A stretch of 64,000 bases of DNA from Cryoendolithus antarcticus (Eukaryota; Ascomycota; Dothideomycetes; Cladosporiales; Cladosporiaceae). Location of the stretch: assembly GCA_002077065.1 (NCBI GenBank), contig NAJO01000030.1, forward strand, positions 186,001 to 250,000, given 5' to 3'. The position numbers and the translations under genes were made by a program. This document shows positions 10,452 to 21,005 of this stretch, in pieces (the stretch's first letter is position 1; the number at the start of each line of letters is the position of its first letter). The notes under the pieces are model-generated. The model had not been told where the DNA came from, made no database searches, and worked only from the letters and a program-made list of their open reading frames with translations.

Positions 10452-11306
10452 TGTAGAGAGGATGATGGCAGAGTAATTGCTGTGAATGGAAATGACCAAC
10501 TTCACTTACTGCTCGGAGCTCGGCTTATGAGGCTCTGCCATAGGGTGAGGTTGCGATCTCGGCATAGCTCGCAGTGCCTGGTAGGGGTACTTTGCTTGCT
10601 AAGGCTGCATATCCTGCCTCAGGCGTGCAGCGGACCACGATTCCAGATCAAATCGGAGCTCAGATCCGCGTCGCTGTAGTCGGAGCGACCATCTAGCACA
10701 CATCCACGGAGAGGCCCTCGTCGTTTTCTCACATCCTCACTGCACGTGATCACACGCCTGCGCTCTTGACTGAATGACGTCGTCTTGCCCCACCAACTGC
10801 CCGACGTCACTTCCTCCGATCACCCCACTAGCGAAACGAGAGCAACAACCAAAACAGGGCCAGGCCAGTACCGACTTTCACCACCTTGCATAAGAAGTGC
10901 ATTTGCAACATAATTGACGCTGTCATAGCCAATGGGCAGTCTCGGAGCTGACATGGGGCGTTTCAGATACTCCAGGCTAAAGCTACCACGTGAGTGCACA
11001 GAGAGCTGGAATGAGGTCTAGTTGCGTAGCACCGCCACTTCCCTCACTACGCACGCCATTCACTGCGTGCAGCTTCCATTCACTCGCGTTGTCATGACGT
11101 CGCTGCCTTGTGTACGTGGTCTGTTTGCTCGGCGGTACGGCAGTGGCTGTTGATGGCGCAGGTACAAGTAGGTCTTCTTCTGCCCCTCTTCTTCCTCTCT
11201 CCTACATCAAACCCACTCACAACCGACCTTCTACCAAGCGCTCACTCAAGCTTCCACCCCATCAACTCATCACCCATCCAACCAACCAACACCAATCACC
11301 GCCAAC
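10452..11306. promoter_or_regulatory. Divergent promoter region BNA6 / HSP12 with CRE-like and E-box motifs
   Basis: This 855-bp gap contains three TGACGTC motifs (10775-10781; 10803-10809 as GACGTCA; 11095-11101), two CACGTG motifs (10743-10748, 10987-10992), and CCCCT/AGGGG stress-element cores at 11183-11187 and 10583-10587. A pyrimidine-rich stretch (about 11172-11210) lies just before the HSP12 leader, as in strongly expressed fungal genes. Motifs are seen; their use is inferred. Confidence 0.5.
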
Positions 11307-11697
11307 ATGTCTGATCTCGGCCGCAAGAGCAACGCTGACAGTGCGTCTTTCATTCCCGTCAGACTCATCAACATCTCACTGACAACATCACAGAGCTCGG
11401 TGACAAGATGCAGCCCGACTCCTCCAAGTCCACCCTCGACAAGGTCGGCGACTCCCTCACCGGTGCCGGAGACAAGGTCGCTCGGTAAGCCTGCCCATCA
11501 CTTCGCCCCATCAACCCTCCATCACTGACATCAATCCCAGCGACGTCGTCCCCGACTCCCAGAAGTCCACCAGCCAGTCCCTTTCCGACAAGGCCGGCCG
11601 CACCAAGGACTCCCACACCGGTCATAATGCGCCCGGCCAGGAGTCCCTCCTCGACAAGGCCAAGGACGCCGTCGGCATGGGCAACAAGCACACCTAG
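11307..11697 (+). CDS. HSP12: Hsp9/Hsp12-family stress hydrophilin
   Basis: Three exons: 11307-11340, 11394-11484 and 11541-11697 (introns of 53 and 56 bp), giving a 93-aa protein. It starts MSDLGRKSNADKLGDKMQPD and contains repeated STLDKVGDSLTG and SLLDKAKDAVGMG segments. It is highly charged, has no Cys and is poor in hydrophobic residues. This is the Hsp9/Hsp12 (Awh11) family: small, intrinsically disordered proteins that fold on membranes and are induced by heat, osmotic stress and stationary phase. The start context CCAACATG is good. The promoter holds CRE-like motifs that would fit Atf1-type control. Confidence 0.9.
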
Positions 11698-12278
11698 AAG
11701 CTGTTCGGCCATGCGCACCATTCTTCCCTGAGCAGCACGCACGAGCATCAGCACGACTGCGAGACTTGCACCACTACGCCTGTTCCTACGACGATGACAT
11801 CGACAACCACCTCGACGGCTGGCACGGAGGCCTCGAAGGCTGATGTTGTTGGAGGCACGCCTGCGGCATTTTGATGTGGGGATTGATGTTTTGTGTCTGC
11901 TTGGGCGGGCTGCTCAATGGAGGGGTGGGAGTACGAATGCACACACACACCTGGCTCTGGCATGAGCTTCACGGCATGAGTTATGAGACCCTGATGGGAG
12001 TTTGAGCTACCTGATACGGCGGTATTAACCTATTGTATGCACTCAAACCCTGACCTCTTCGCTTCAATGCCTGCGAGTGAACCTGTCTTGTCACTTGCTT
12101 TCAATGTTCCACTCGTCCTGTTGTGCACGCCTCTTGTGATACTTTCCCGCAATTCATTGTCTCTACATGTAGTGAATCAATATCACGCACCTATCTAGAT
12201 GCCCTCACACGTGTCACCAACTTCACGGCGCCCATGAGACGATGGAGTCCAGAAGATAAGTGCACAAGTACAATGGTC
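11698..12278. other. Intergenic between convergent genes
   Basis: 3' regions of HSP12 and of the acyl-CoA dehydrogenase gene. A short CA run occurs at about 11939-11951. Nothing else supported. Confidence 0.5.
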
Positions 12279-13577
12279 CTATAACTTCCACCCCCTCCCC
12301 TTCGCCCTAGCCATCTCCTGCCTCACAGCCAAATCCACAATAATCTCCTCACTTCCCCCACCCACAACCATCATCCTCAAATCCCTACTCATCTGCTCGA
12401 TCACCGCCCCGGGCCCACCCTTCTGATACCCCGCCCCGCCAAACACCTGCTGCGCTTCTCGATTTGCGAGCTCCAGTATCCTTCCACCTTGCACCTTCGC
12501 CAATGCGATCCGACCCGCCACGTCCGGGTCCTGCCACGCGAGTGGAGATTGCTGCACAGCATAGGCGATGGCTTCCAGAAATGACCAGTGCGATTCGACG
12601 TAGCGGGCTAGGGTGGCGATTTTCGAGGTGATGATTTGGTTGGAGATCAGAGGTTTGCCGAAAGTCTCGCGTTTACATGCGTATTCCAGCGACAAGCTCA
12701 GACAAGTCCGCGCTTTGCGGTTACAGCCCACGGACATGATATACCGCTCGCGATTGAAATTCGTCATGATGATCTTGAATCCCTGGCCTTCGTTGCCGAT
12801 CAGATTTTCGACAGGGACGAGCACGTCGTCTAGTTCGACTAGACTCGCGCCGCCGGCTTTCTGGCCGGAGTTCGGTATGCGTCTATGCGAAAGGCCCTTG
12901 GAGGCCATGGGAATGACGAGCACGGAGAGACCTGCCATCCCGAGGCCTCCTGTTCGTACGGCGGTCGTCATGTGCGTTGCCCAGGGTGCGCCGGTGATCC
13001 ATTTCTTCCAGCCGTTGACGAGGTAGTGTTTCCCATCCGAAGACTTAACAGCTGTCGTCAGGATGTTAGCGACGTCTGAGCCGCCTGAGGGTTCGGTGAT
13101 GCCGAGACAGAAGCTGGTTGTGAAGTCGAAGAGGCCGGGGAGCCATTTGCCTTTCTGAGCTTCCGTACCGTGGTGGATTACGGGGGGAATGCCGATTACT
13201 GACGCGCCACCGAGGGAGGTTGTCACGCCGCCTTCGACGCGACTTGTCTCGTCTGTCGATACCAGAAGGTGGAACGCATCCAACTGATCGTAAGGGACGC
13301 CAGCTGGCAAAGGAACACCATTCGATCGGTATTGCGGTGGCACATCGTTGAACGCGAATCCAGATCTTGCCCATTTTAATCGCTCGTCTCGGGGCGCTTC
13401 ACCATTTTCTTCCCAGTCCAAATGGTATGGCAAGATGTTCTCATCGACGTACTTCCGTAATGCGTCTCGAAGTTGTCTGTGAGAGTCGTTGTAATATGGT
13501 GAAGGTATTCCGTGGCTCCAAGCTGGTTCGCTCCATGGCGCTAGCTTGCCGAATGAGGCTTTTGTAGCCATGTTCAT
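12279..13577 (-). CDS. Acyl-CoA dehydrogenase family flavoprotein
   Basis: An intronless 432-aa protein. The FAD/acyl-CoA motifs are visible: FCLGITEPSGGSDVANI, KKWITGAPWATHMTTAVRTG (beta barrel), RETFGKPLISNQII, and QVFGGAGYQKGGPG followed by RDLRMMVVGGGSEEI. It would oxidise an acyl-CoA to the enoyl-CoA. No obvious mitochondrial presequence or PTS1 (the protein ends GRGWKL, weakly PTS1-like), so location is unclear. At the place of the catalytic Glu of medium-chain enzymes (EGTSQ) it reads GGGSEE, so the base is either at the alternative long-chain/isovaleryl position or missing. Two possible starts, 13577 and 13571, lie two codons apart. Confidence 0.85.
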   Translation of the reverse strand: MNMATKASFGKLAPWSEPAWSHGIPSPYYNDSHRQLRDALRKYVDENILPYHLDWEENGEAPRDERLKWARSGFAFNDVPPQYRSNGVPLPAGVPYDQLDAFHLLVSTDETSRVEGGVTTSLGGASVIGIPPVIHHGTEAQKGKWLPGLFDFTTSFCLGITEPSGGSDVANILTTAVKSSDGKHYLVNGWKKWITGAPWATHMTTAVRTGGLGMAGLSVLVIPMASKGLSHRRIPNSGQKAGGASLVELDDVLVPVENLIGNEGQGFKIIMTNFNRERYIMSVGCNRKARTCLSLSLEYACKRETFGKPLISNQIITSKIATLARYVESHWSFLEAIAYAVQQSPLAWQDPDVAGRIALAKVQGGRILELANREAQQVFGGAGYQKGGPGAVIEQMSRDLRMMVVGGGSEEIIVDLAVRQEMARAKGRGWKL

Positions 13578-14273
13578 GAAATCGTGTCGGTACCTATGCT
13601 GTGCGATGAGATGCTGGAACCGCGCAGTGAGTGGTTGGACGAGTGATGAATGACAAAGGAGACTTGCAAGACGTTATACGAATCCTACATTATTGCGTTA
13701 ACAAGTGCAATTCGCTGGTGCATGTTCCTGTGCCTCGGCAGTCAAATCTGGAACTGAAGTCAGCGTTCGACGCGAGCTGAAAGCTTGATATACGGCTAGT
13801 GTTGTAGAAATACATCTGGCACCGGGTATAACGACCCAAGTACGCCAGTCGAGACATCGCACAGAACTGTGATGGCGAGGGTGAAGCTGCCGTAGGCCTC
13901 CTGAGATGGCACCAGTCTGCAATGATCGCTCTGAAGTCGATGTCGCGGATCTGTATGTTACATGCGATATGTGCGATCTATCGACCTGCACTGAACAAGT
14001 CGCTTTCCTCTCGGGCGCTTCAAGCGCCGTTCACTCTACCGCGGGCGCCATGCTAGAACGCTGCACTCAATGCCGCTCTCCATGCACTCCTCGAACCCTT
14101 CACCGCGCTTGATGATGCGATCCTCATGACCAGATGTCGGTGTGGACAGCCGCGGAGCGATCTCGGCTGAGCACCCGAACATACAGGGTAGGGTGTCTTG
14201 CTAGGCGCTTGGAATCTCGCCCTCATGTGTATCCAACCCCATCATCTCGACTGTCCGTCTCTTGCCGCACCTT
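13578..14273. other. Intergenic; promoter of the acyl-CoA dehydrogenase
   Basis: A CCTCGG element (13733-13738) lies about 160 bp upstream of the start; this is the core bound by fungal FarA/FarB fatty-acid regulators. The rest is the 3' side of the mitoferrin gene. No gene seen. Confidence 0.4.
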
Positions 14274-15532
14274 TCATTTCTCCTCTTCCCTCCGTATGAA
14301 GTACGCCTTCGCCACCTCATACGCACTCCAACAAATCGCCGTACTGGGCGCAGCCGTCACAACCCTCGCCTTCATCCCCCGGAAGAATCCCTTTGCACCC
14401 TCTCTCCGCCAAATGATCCCCGCAGCACTGCTCAATCCCCTCGCGTGCCGTATTTCCGCCTCCGTACTGCTCCCCCTCGTCTGCAACAGCGTCTTCACAA
14501 CATCCAGCGGCGTTGTCGCGGCGGCCGCCACACCTCCTGCTAGTCCTCCGGCCGCGCAATGGGTGAGTGGATCGTATCCTGGTCTTCGCCGCCGTTGCAT
14601 AACTTTCGTTATGCTCTCGTAGGCTGTGAATTGCAATGCTGTGAAGGGTACTGTCATGGCGAGGGTTGTGGGGTAGGAGACGTAAAAGGCTCGGAGGCCT
14701 TCGTTTCGGAAGACTGTACGAGCGCAGGAGGCGAGAGTTCGGTGTGTCGAGCCGTGGAGTTGCATGCGTTGTTTTATTACGTCGAAGGGGTTCATGAAGG
14801 CGTCGCTCGCTATCGTTGCGCAGGCGCCGCTTGTTGCTATTGTAATCGTGTCAGCTTTTGTGTGCGTTTCAGCGCAGCCTTTCCACGAGCTTGCTCACCT
14901 GCTGCTAAGGGGTGGTGGCCCGCTGCATTGCCACCCATGGCCTGCTTCACGGCCTCGTAAGTCGCAAAGTACACCGCGTGCGCCGGACCTGCTCCTACTA
15001 TCACGCTTGACAGTCCTCTCCATAATGACATGTAGCCCTCTACTCGTGATATCGTTGCTATCGCATTTCCAAGTCCGGTGTATATCGCTGCTGGTGTGGG
15101 GTTGACGACTTGCATTCGTGTCTGCCACATCGGTTAGCTCCTAGCCTTCGCCCGGCTGGAACTTCATCCTGCGCCACTCACCTTCAGCAAATCTATCGGG
15201 TACATGACGGAGTGTTCCTGCAATCTCATTAGCCCTCGCCTCTGTCTCCAACCCTCAATATCAACTCACCGCAATCCCTGCGAACGCCCCCGCGACCATA
15301 TTCGCCGCGAGTGAGAAGTTGGGCGGCAGACCCTCATAGCTAAACCATTTCAGTCAGCCAAACACCCTCTTCCTATCCCTTCACCCCCAATCCTCCCCGA
15401 TGCCCTCTCCGCGATCAAGCCAATGGTGACGTACTCGTATTCCTCTTCCTCTAATATGAATTTGTCGTGGGCCGCCATGTGCTGCCCGGGCGTAACGGGC
15501 ACGAGAGAGTCCAGCGACCGCGTCGCAGACAT
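14274..15532 (-). CDS. MRS4: Mitoferrin, mitochondrial iron carrier
   Basis: Five exons on the minus strand: 15532-15435, 15339-15270, 15217-15182 (36 bp), 15121-14899 and 14836-14274, with introns of 95, 52, 60 and 62 bp. All junctions keep frame and give 329 aa. The three carrier signatures are MYPIDLLKTRMQ, NPFDVIKQRMQ and TPLDVVKTLLQ. GPAHAVYFATYE is characteristic of the Mrs3/Mrs4/mitoferrin group, which carries Fe2+ across the inner membrane for heme and Fe-S synthesis. Start could also be 15562 or 15478; I prefer 15532 (MSATRSLD). Two GATA-factor-like sites lie just upstream. Confidence 0.9.
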
Positions 15533-15577
15533 ATGTACTCTGTATGTCTTGTGCTCGAACAAAGGTGTAGCGGTAAG

Positions 15578-15619
15578 ATCTGATATGGGGGCGGCTGGGT
15601 GCCGCGGAGGATCAGATTA
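15578..15619. promoter_or_regulatory. Two GATA sites resembling SreA/Fep1 elements upstream of mitoferrin
   Basis: ATCTGATAT (15578-15586) and ATCAGATTA (15611-15619) each differ by one base from the iron-regulator consensus ATCWGATAA. They lie about 45-90 bp upstream of the chosen mitoferrin start. Function is inferred. The rest of 15533-16159 shows no gene. Confidence 0.35.
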
Positions 15620-16159
15620 CAATTTTCTTGCTCTTTCTGGAAGTTGCGCCTGTGAAGCTGGTGTAGGTCGAAGCAAGGTATGATGATCGAGAAACAGCTC
15701 CAAGTTACGGGTGGGAACGAGAAAGGATTGATAGTCTGGGTGATTTGCATAGAGCGGCGATCGTGAACTCTCGCATTTGCACCCTGGGTTCTTGAAGTCC
15801 GTGCTCAACGGTGGATTTCCTGAGCACCTCCGCGAGCTTCTTCGCGAATGATGACGCCTCGGAGTTTACGACGGGCCTTCGCACGAGACGATTGCCTCTT
15901 CTTGGGAGACAAGGAGACACTGCGCGAGCAGGATCGAGCAATATACCGTTCGATGCCTACTGTACCAAGCACGAAACCAGCGTTATCGCAGTATCGTGAT
16001 CTTCTTGCTGATGCGAACGCCGCGGCTGAGGATCGAAGTCGGCGAGCGATCTCGCCCTCCGTCTCCGCATTGGGTAATTATGAACGCATCCTGCCATGAT
16101 CGTACAGATATCTTACACAGCACCAGTGAGTCTCCCGAGAGTCAGTGTGTGACGACCGT

Positions 16160-17707
16160 TTAACACTCACACCTCCCAGCCCACCGTGGGAAAGCAACAA
16201 CGTCTCTTAAGTTCCCCACGCCGCTCAGATAGCAGATCAGCCGATCGAACCCCAGCCCAAATCCCCCGTGCTTCACACTACCATACTTCCTGAGGTCCAT
16301 GTACCATTCCAATCCTTCTCCACTGACACCCTTCGCTTCCATGGCTTTGCGCAGTGCTTCGGCATTGTGCTCGCGCATCGAGCCACCGGCAAGCTCGCAA
16401 AGGTCGGGCACGAGAAGGTCAAAGCATTCAGCTTTGGATGGATCGTCAGGCGAGCGCGACATGTAGAAGGGCTTCTGCATGACAGGGTAGTCGGTGATGA
16501 AGATCGGCGAGCCTTTCCCAACATGGCTGGCGAGGTAGCGCTCGTGCTCTGCCGCAAGGCCGTCATTGTAGCTAGGTTGAATCGTGAAGATCGAATTGCG
16601 CGCATCATTCGCATCTTCGAGAACTTTGATGGCACTGTCGTAGGTAACGCGAGGCCAGTCTGCGGCCTGCAGACCTTGCCATCGCTGTCTGAGAATGTCG
16701 CTGTCAATCGCAACATCAACTTCGTCCGCGTGATGCGTATCTTTCGATGCTAGCAGCTCGTGGTACACCGCAGAGGTAGACAGATCGGTTGCCACAGCGC
16801 GCAGCATATGTTCAACAACGTCCATCATTTGATCGGGGTCTGCAATGAAACATTGCTCAGCTTCTAGCATGTAGAACTCGGACAGATGCCGTGGCGTGTC
16901 GCTTTTCTCGGCACGAAAGGTAGGAGACAGAGTCCATACTTTGTCGACGGCCTGTGAAAGAGCTTCTAGATGCAGCTGCGCCGAGACGGTGAGATACTTT
17001 GGCTCTTTGAAGAAGTGCTCAACCTGTTTCTTCTCGTTGGACGATCCCTTTGCCGGGGTTGCTGATATAGTGAAGACCTCTCCCGCGCCCTCGCAGTCGG
17101 ATGACGTGATGACGGGCGTATGGCACTGCACGAAGCCCTCCTCACCGAAGAAGCGCGTGAGGCTCCCGATGACAGCAGACCGTAGCCGTAATATCAGAGC
17201 ATTGCCTGGCGTTCGAGCTCGTAAGTGAGGGACCGTCCGCAAGAATTCAGGCGTCTGATATTTTGGCTGTATGGGGTTGCTCTCAGCGTCGTTGTCGCCG
17301 AGTACAGCCACTTCGGAGACCTGAAGTTCATGGCTCTGTTTGCCGCCAGGTGACTTCACCCATTGACCTTGTAGACGGACGGCGACGCCAGTGGATAGCC
17401 TGTGTGTGCGTCAGTGAATGCATCTGGATACAGGAGCCATGATCACTTACGTTTCCGCTTGCTCCGGCTTGAGCACCGCCTGCAGTGCTGTCACAGTCGA
17501 ACCATCGGCTATGGCGGCAAAGGCGACCTTTTTCTGCTTTCTCACCGATCGTACCCAACCGTTCACGGTGATATCAGCAGCATCGTCCACTGCAACGCCA
17601 TTCAGGAGTGCGGCGATCCCGTTCCTGCTCGACTTCGTTGATGACCAACGTCGATGAACCGCATCAAGGTCTCTCAAATGCTTCCGAAGAGGCCGCCATG
17701 CCCGCAT
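16160..17707 (-). CDS. SLM5: Asparaginyl-tRNA synthetase, mitochondrial
   Basis: Exon 1 is 17707-17451 and exon 2 17399-16160; the 51-bp intron splits a Thr codon. The product is 498 aa (yeast Slm5 is 492). It charges tRNA-Asn in mitochondria. The N-terminus is rich in Arg with no acidic start (MRAWRPLRKHLRDLDAVHRRW), a matrix presequence. An OB-fold anticodon-binding domain (VNGWVRSVRKQKKVAFAAIADGS) is followed by the class II catalytic core: motif 2 SPTFRAEKSDTPRHLSEFYMLE and motif 3 GGFGLGFDRLICYL. It shares a 236-bp divergent promoter with the AAA ATPase gene. Confidence 0.92.
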
Positions 17708-17943
17708 TGCCTGGCGATGTGCCTCACGTCTGCAATGATGGTTCGTTAGTGGTGCGCGTGAGATTCGTGTTGCTTCTGCATTGGACCACCCGACCGCTTT
17801 CGTCCTCCTCGTGGCGCAGGATTAAGCTTCACGTCTCCAGCCTCACCACGTCACACGCCTTGAACATCAATCGCATTTGCTGCAAGCACATGCGATCTTC
17901 TCGAAGACAGCGATGATCGCATATCTCATGCTGGATCTTCGCG

Positions 17944-20670
17944 ATGAATACTAGGAAGACTGCTGCATCGTCCATGCAGAAGACGTACGATGAGTGCTAC
18001 TTGACGTGCTCTACGGCCATCTACTTCGAAGGACAGGTGAGGCTTTCCCAGGCTATGTTCGTACATTTTCTGAAGACGTTCCTGCTAACACCGACTGCGA
18101 CAGAACAACGAAGCGGAAGCCCTTCGCGCCTGGCGAGAAGCCCTGGATCAAATTTACTACCATAATGCCTACCGGGTCCCCTCCGGCTATTCGCCGCGGA
18201 CAGAGACAGAGAAAGCGCTTCAAGATTCGTTACGAAGCATGGAACTGCAGTGCAAAGAGCGTGTTGATCTGCTGCAGGCGCTGAAGAAGTCTCGGGAGGA
18301 CGCAATTGAGGAGGCGAAGCCAGCAGGGAGCAACAGCAACCCGTTTCGGCTACGGAAGGACTCCCCAGCAACAACGCCAAGGGCGACTCCGAGCATAGAA
18401 AGGGCAACATGGCTCAGTGGTGATTCCATCCCACAGGCGACGTACGCCGACATACCGCGACCTACTCCTCCTCCGCCACCACGACCAGTGCAGCAGTACA
18501 CGCGACCCTCGTATGCTAGTGTTAGGCACCCCACAGACGACGGATCGAGATCGAACAGTCTGCGCAACGGCTCAGAAAGTCTGCTGCCACCACCTGGAGA
18601 GCAGCCGCGACGAGGGTCTAGGACACCTAGTCCGGAGAAGAAGGGCGGCATGCTGAGGACACTGCGCAAGGAGCCCAAGGACCGGACAAGCTCATCTTCC
18701 TCGGGTAAGCTCGCTGCGACACTGCGTGGGAAGACGCCAACTGCTGCAGCGAAAGCGGCGACGCAGGTCTGGCCTTCGCGATCGGGGGCAGAGCCAGTCG
18801 TATCTGCTGCACGCACAAGTCCGGAGCCGGGTGCAGCATGGGACCCGTACACACGATCGCTTGTGGACAGACCGCCTACTCGTGAGGGGCCGGAGCTGCC
18901 CAATCGACGATCTTCACATCATTCGGTCGTCAGACCGCCCAGTCCACGTGACTTTCTTCGACCACAAGACAGCTCGAGCTCGATCAGCCGTACGAGTCAT
19001 GGAGTACCGCCTCCTCCGCCCTACCCAGAGCACCATGTTCGACCCGGCCCGTACGCGAGCGCATCATACTCGCGCAGCGATGACTCAATGGCGACGGCGA
19101 AGCCCTCGGCTCCTCCTCCGCCTCCGCCTCGACACCATGCACCAACAGCATCGGACAGTCCAGAGTCCGCTAAGCGACCGTTCGCACCACAGACTATTGC
19201 CGAAGCTGGACTCGCGAAGCCTCTGACATACATGAAAGAATACCCCGGCCGACCGAAGAAGCCATCGGATCTCGCGATCAGGCAAGCTGCAAACTTGGCC
19301 GTGACACCGACATCAGCTGGCTTCGCACCGCCGAAGACCGCGCAGGCCAAGCAGTCGCCTGTCATACCACGGAAAGCAGTGACTCGAGCAGCCGGTGTGG
19401 TGAATGCTGCCGCGCAACGCCAACAACTCGATGGAACACGTCGGAACCTCAACGAGCGCGTGAGCCGAGATGCACAGAATAGCCCACCTACCCGGATGCC
19501 CACTAGTCCTGAAAGCTCACCTCGAACAAATCGTCCAAAAGACCGCCCTCGCCCCATTCCGAGCACTACGATCACTCCACCAGGCACAGACGAATCCCAC
19601 GACTCTTCGGGAGACGAACCTCCCTCAAACTCAACAGCCTGGGATCTTCGCGTCGCCAAGATCCTCAAGAACCTTCCTAAAGGCGTAGACGAGGGTGCTG
19701 CTAAGCAGATCTTCAATGAGATCGTCATTCAAGGCGATGAAGTGCATTGGGACGACGTAGCCGGCCTCGAGATCGCGAAGACATCACTCAAAGAGACGGT
19801 GGTCTATCCCTTCCTCCGCCCAGACTTGTTCATGGGCCTCCGCGAGCCAGCTAGAGGTATGCTGCTGTTCGGTCCGCCAGGTACAGGCAAAACTATGCTC
19901 GCCCGAGCTGTCGCGACGGAAAGTAAGAGTGTCTTCTTCGCCATCTCAGCCAGCAGTCTCACGAGCAAGTATCTTGGCGAGTCTGAGAAGCTTGTCCGCG
20001 CCCTGTTCGAAATAGCGAAAGCTCTCGCGCCAAGTATCATCTTCGTCGATGAGATCGACTCACTGCTCGGGTCTCGAGGTGGGAGCTCAGAGCACGAAGC
20101 CACCCGCAGAATCAAGACTGAATTCCTTATCCAGTGGTCAGACTTACAAAAAGCCGCCGCTGGGAGGGAAGAGCAGAACAAAGAGAAGGGCGACGCAAGT
20201 CGCGTACTCGTGCTAGCAGCTACCAATCTGCCCTGGGCGATTGACGAAGCAGCACGGAGACGTTTCGTGAGGAGACAATACATCCCGTTGCCAGAAGACT
20301 GGGTGCGCGATAAGCAGCTTCGTAATCTCCTGGCCTCGCAAAACCACAATCTCTCGGCTCCTCAGCTCCAGACCCTCGTGCAGCTCACAGACGGTATATC
20401 TCCCTATCACACCCCATTTACCCTTCCAGCCCACTAACACACAATGCAGGTTTCAGCGGCTCCGACATAACAGCCCTCGCCAAAGACGCCGCCATGGGCC
20501 CCTTGCGCTCGCTCGGCGAAAGACTTCTGCACATGTCGCCCGAGGACATCCGACCGATTGGTATAGATGACTTTCGGGCGAGTCTGGGCAATATCAGGCC
20601 CAGTGTGAGTAAGCAGGGCTTAAAGGAATTTGAGGACTGGAGTCGGGAGTTTGGGGAACGAGGAGGCTAG
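17944..20670 (+). CDS. SAP1: AAA ATPase with MIT domain, Sap1/Yta6-like (spastin/fidgetin group)
   Basis: Exons 17944-18036, 18104-20393 and 20450-20670; introns of 67 bp (GCTAAC branch) and 56 bp. The product is 867 aa (yeast Sap1 897). Residues about 10-85 form an MIT-like helical hairpin. Residues about 90-540 are Pro/Ser-rich and disordered. The single AAA module has Walker A GPPGTGKT near residue 621, Walker B IIFVDEID near 677, and [17 protein letters not shown]. The spliced last exon supplies [20 protein letters not shown] and the C-terminal helix, which the unspliced frame would lose. Meiotic-clade AAA proteins of this type include spastin, Vps4 and Sap1. Exact substrate in fungi is not settled. 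Confidence 0.88.
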
Positions 20671-21005
20671 GTGAGAAGGGAAAGTGTGCGATGCGAAGGC
20701 GGGGATTGGAATGATGAGATGACGACGTACACGAGCTGCTGGTCCAGTCGCAGCGATGATGGTTTGGAAAGGCAATGAGATAGCCTAGGGGTATGGTGCT
20801 TGCACCCGGGCTGGGGTTGCACTGTTCGCCGAGTAGCATGTATTATCATTGCCACATCTTACACAGTTTTACTCAGGCCGAGCCTATCTTCGTGCCCCCC
20901 TTATCTACTTCAACACACACGCCGGGCGGACTAAGCAACCCTTCGACTAGGAAGCAGTGCCTTTCGACGCTAGCATTGAAGAGCAGCGCGGTCATGCCAG
21001 CATTC
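20671..21005. other. Intergenic between convergent genes
   Basis: 3' regions of SAP1 and RIM13. No further feature seen. Confidence 0.5.

Noticed and set aside
11368..11754. 128-codon minus-strand frame over HSP12
   Set aside because: Antisense of the three-exon hydrophilin gene.
19021..19728. 235-codon minus-strand frame opposite SAP1
   Set aside because: Gly/Arg-rich antisense of the Pro/Ser-rich region of the AAA ATPase gene.
9489..20670. Possible metabolic gene cluster (NAD synthesis, acyl-CoA dehydrogenase, carriers)
   Set aside because: No backbone synthase, cytochrome P450 or pathway regulator is present; the genes are unrelated housekeeping functions.
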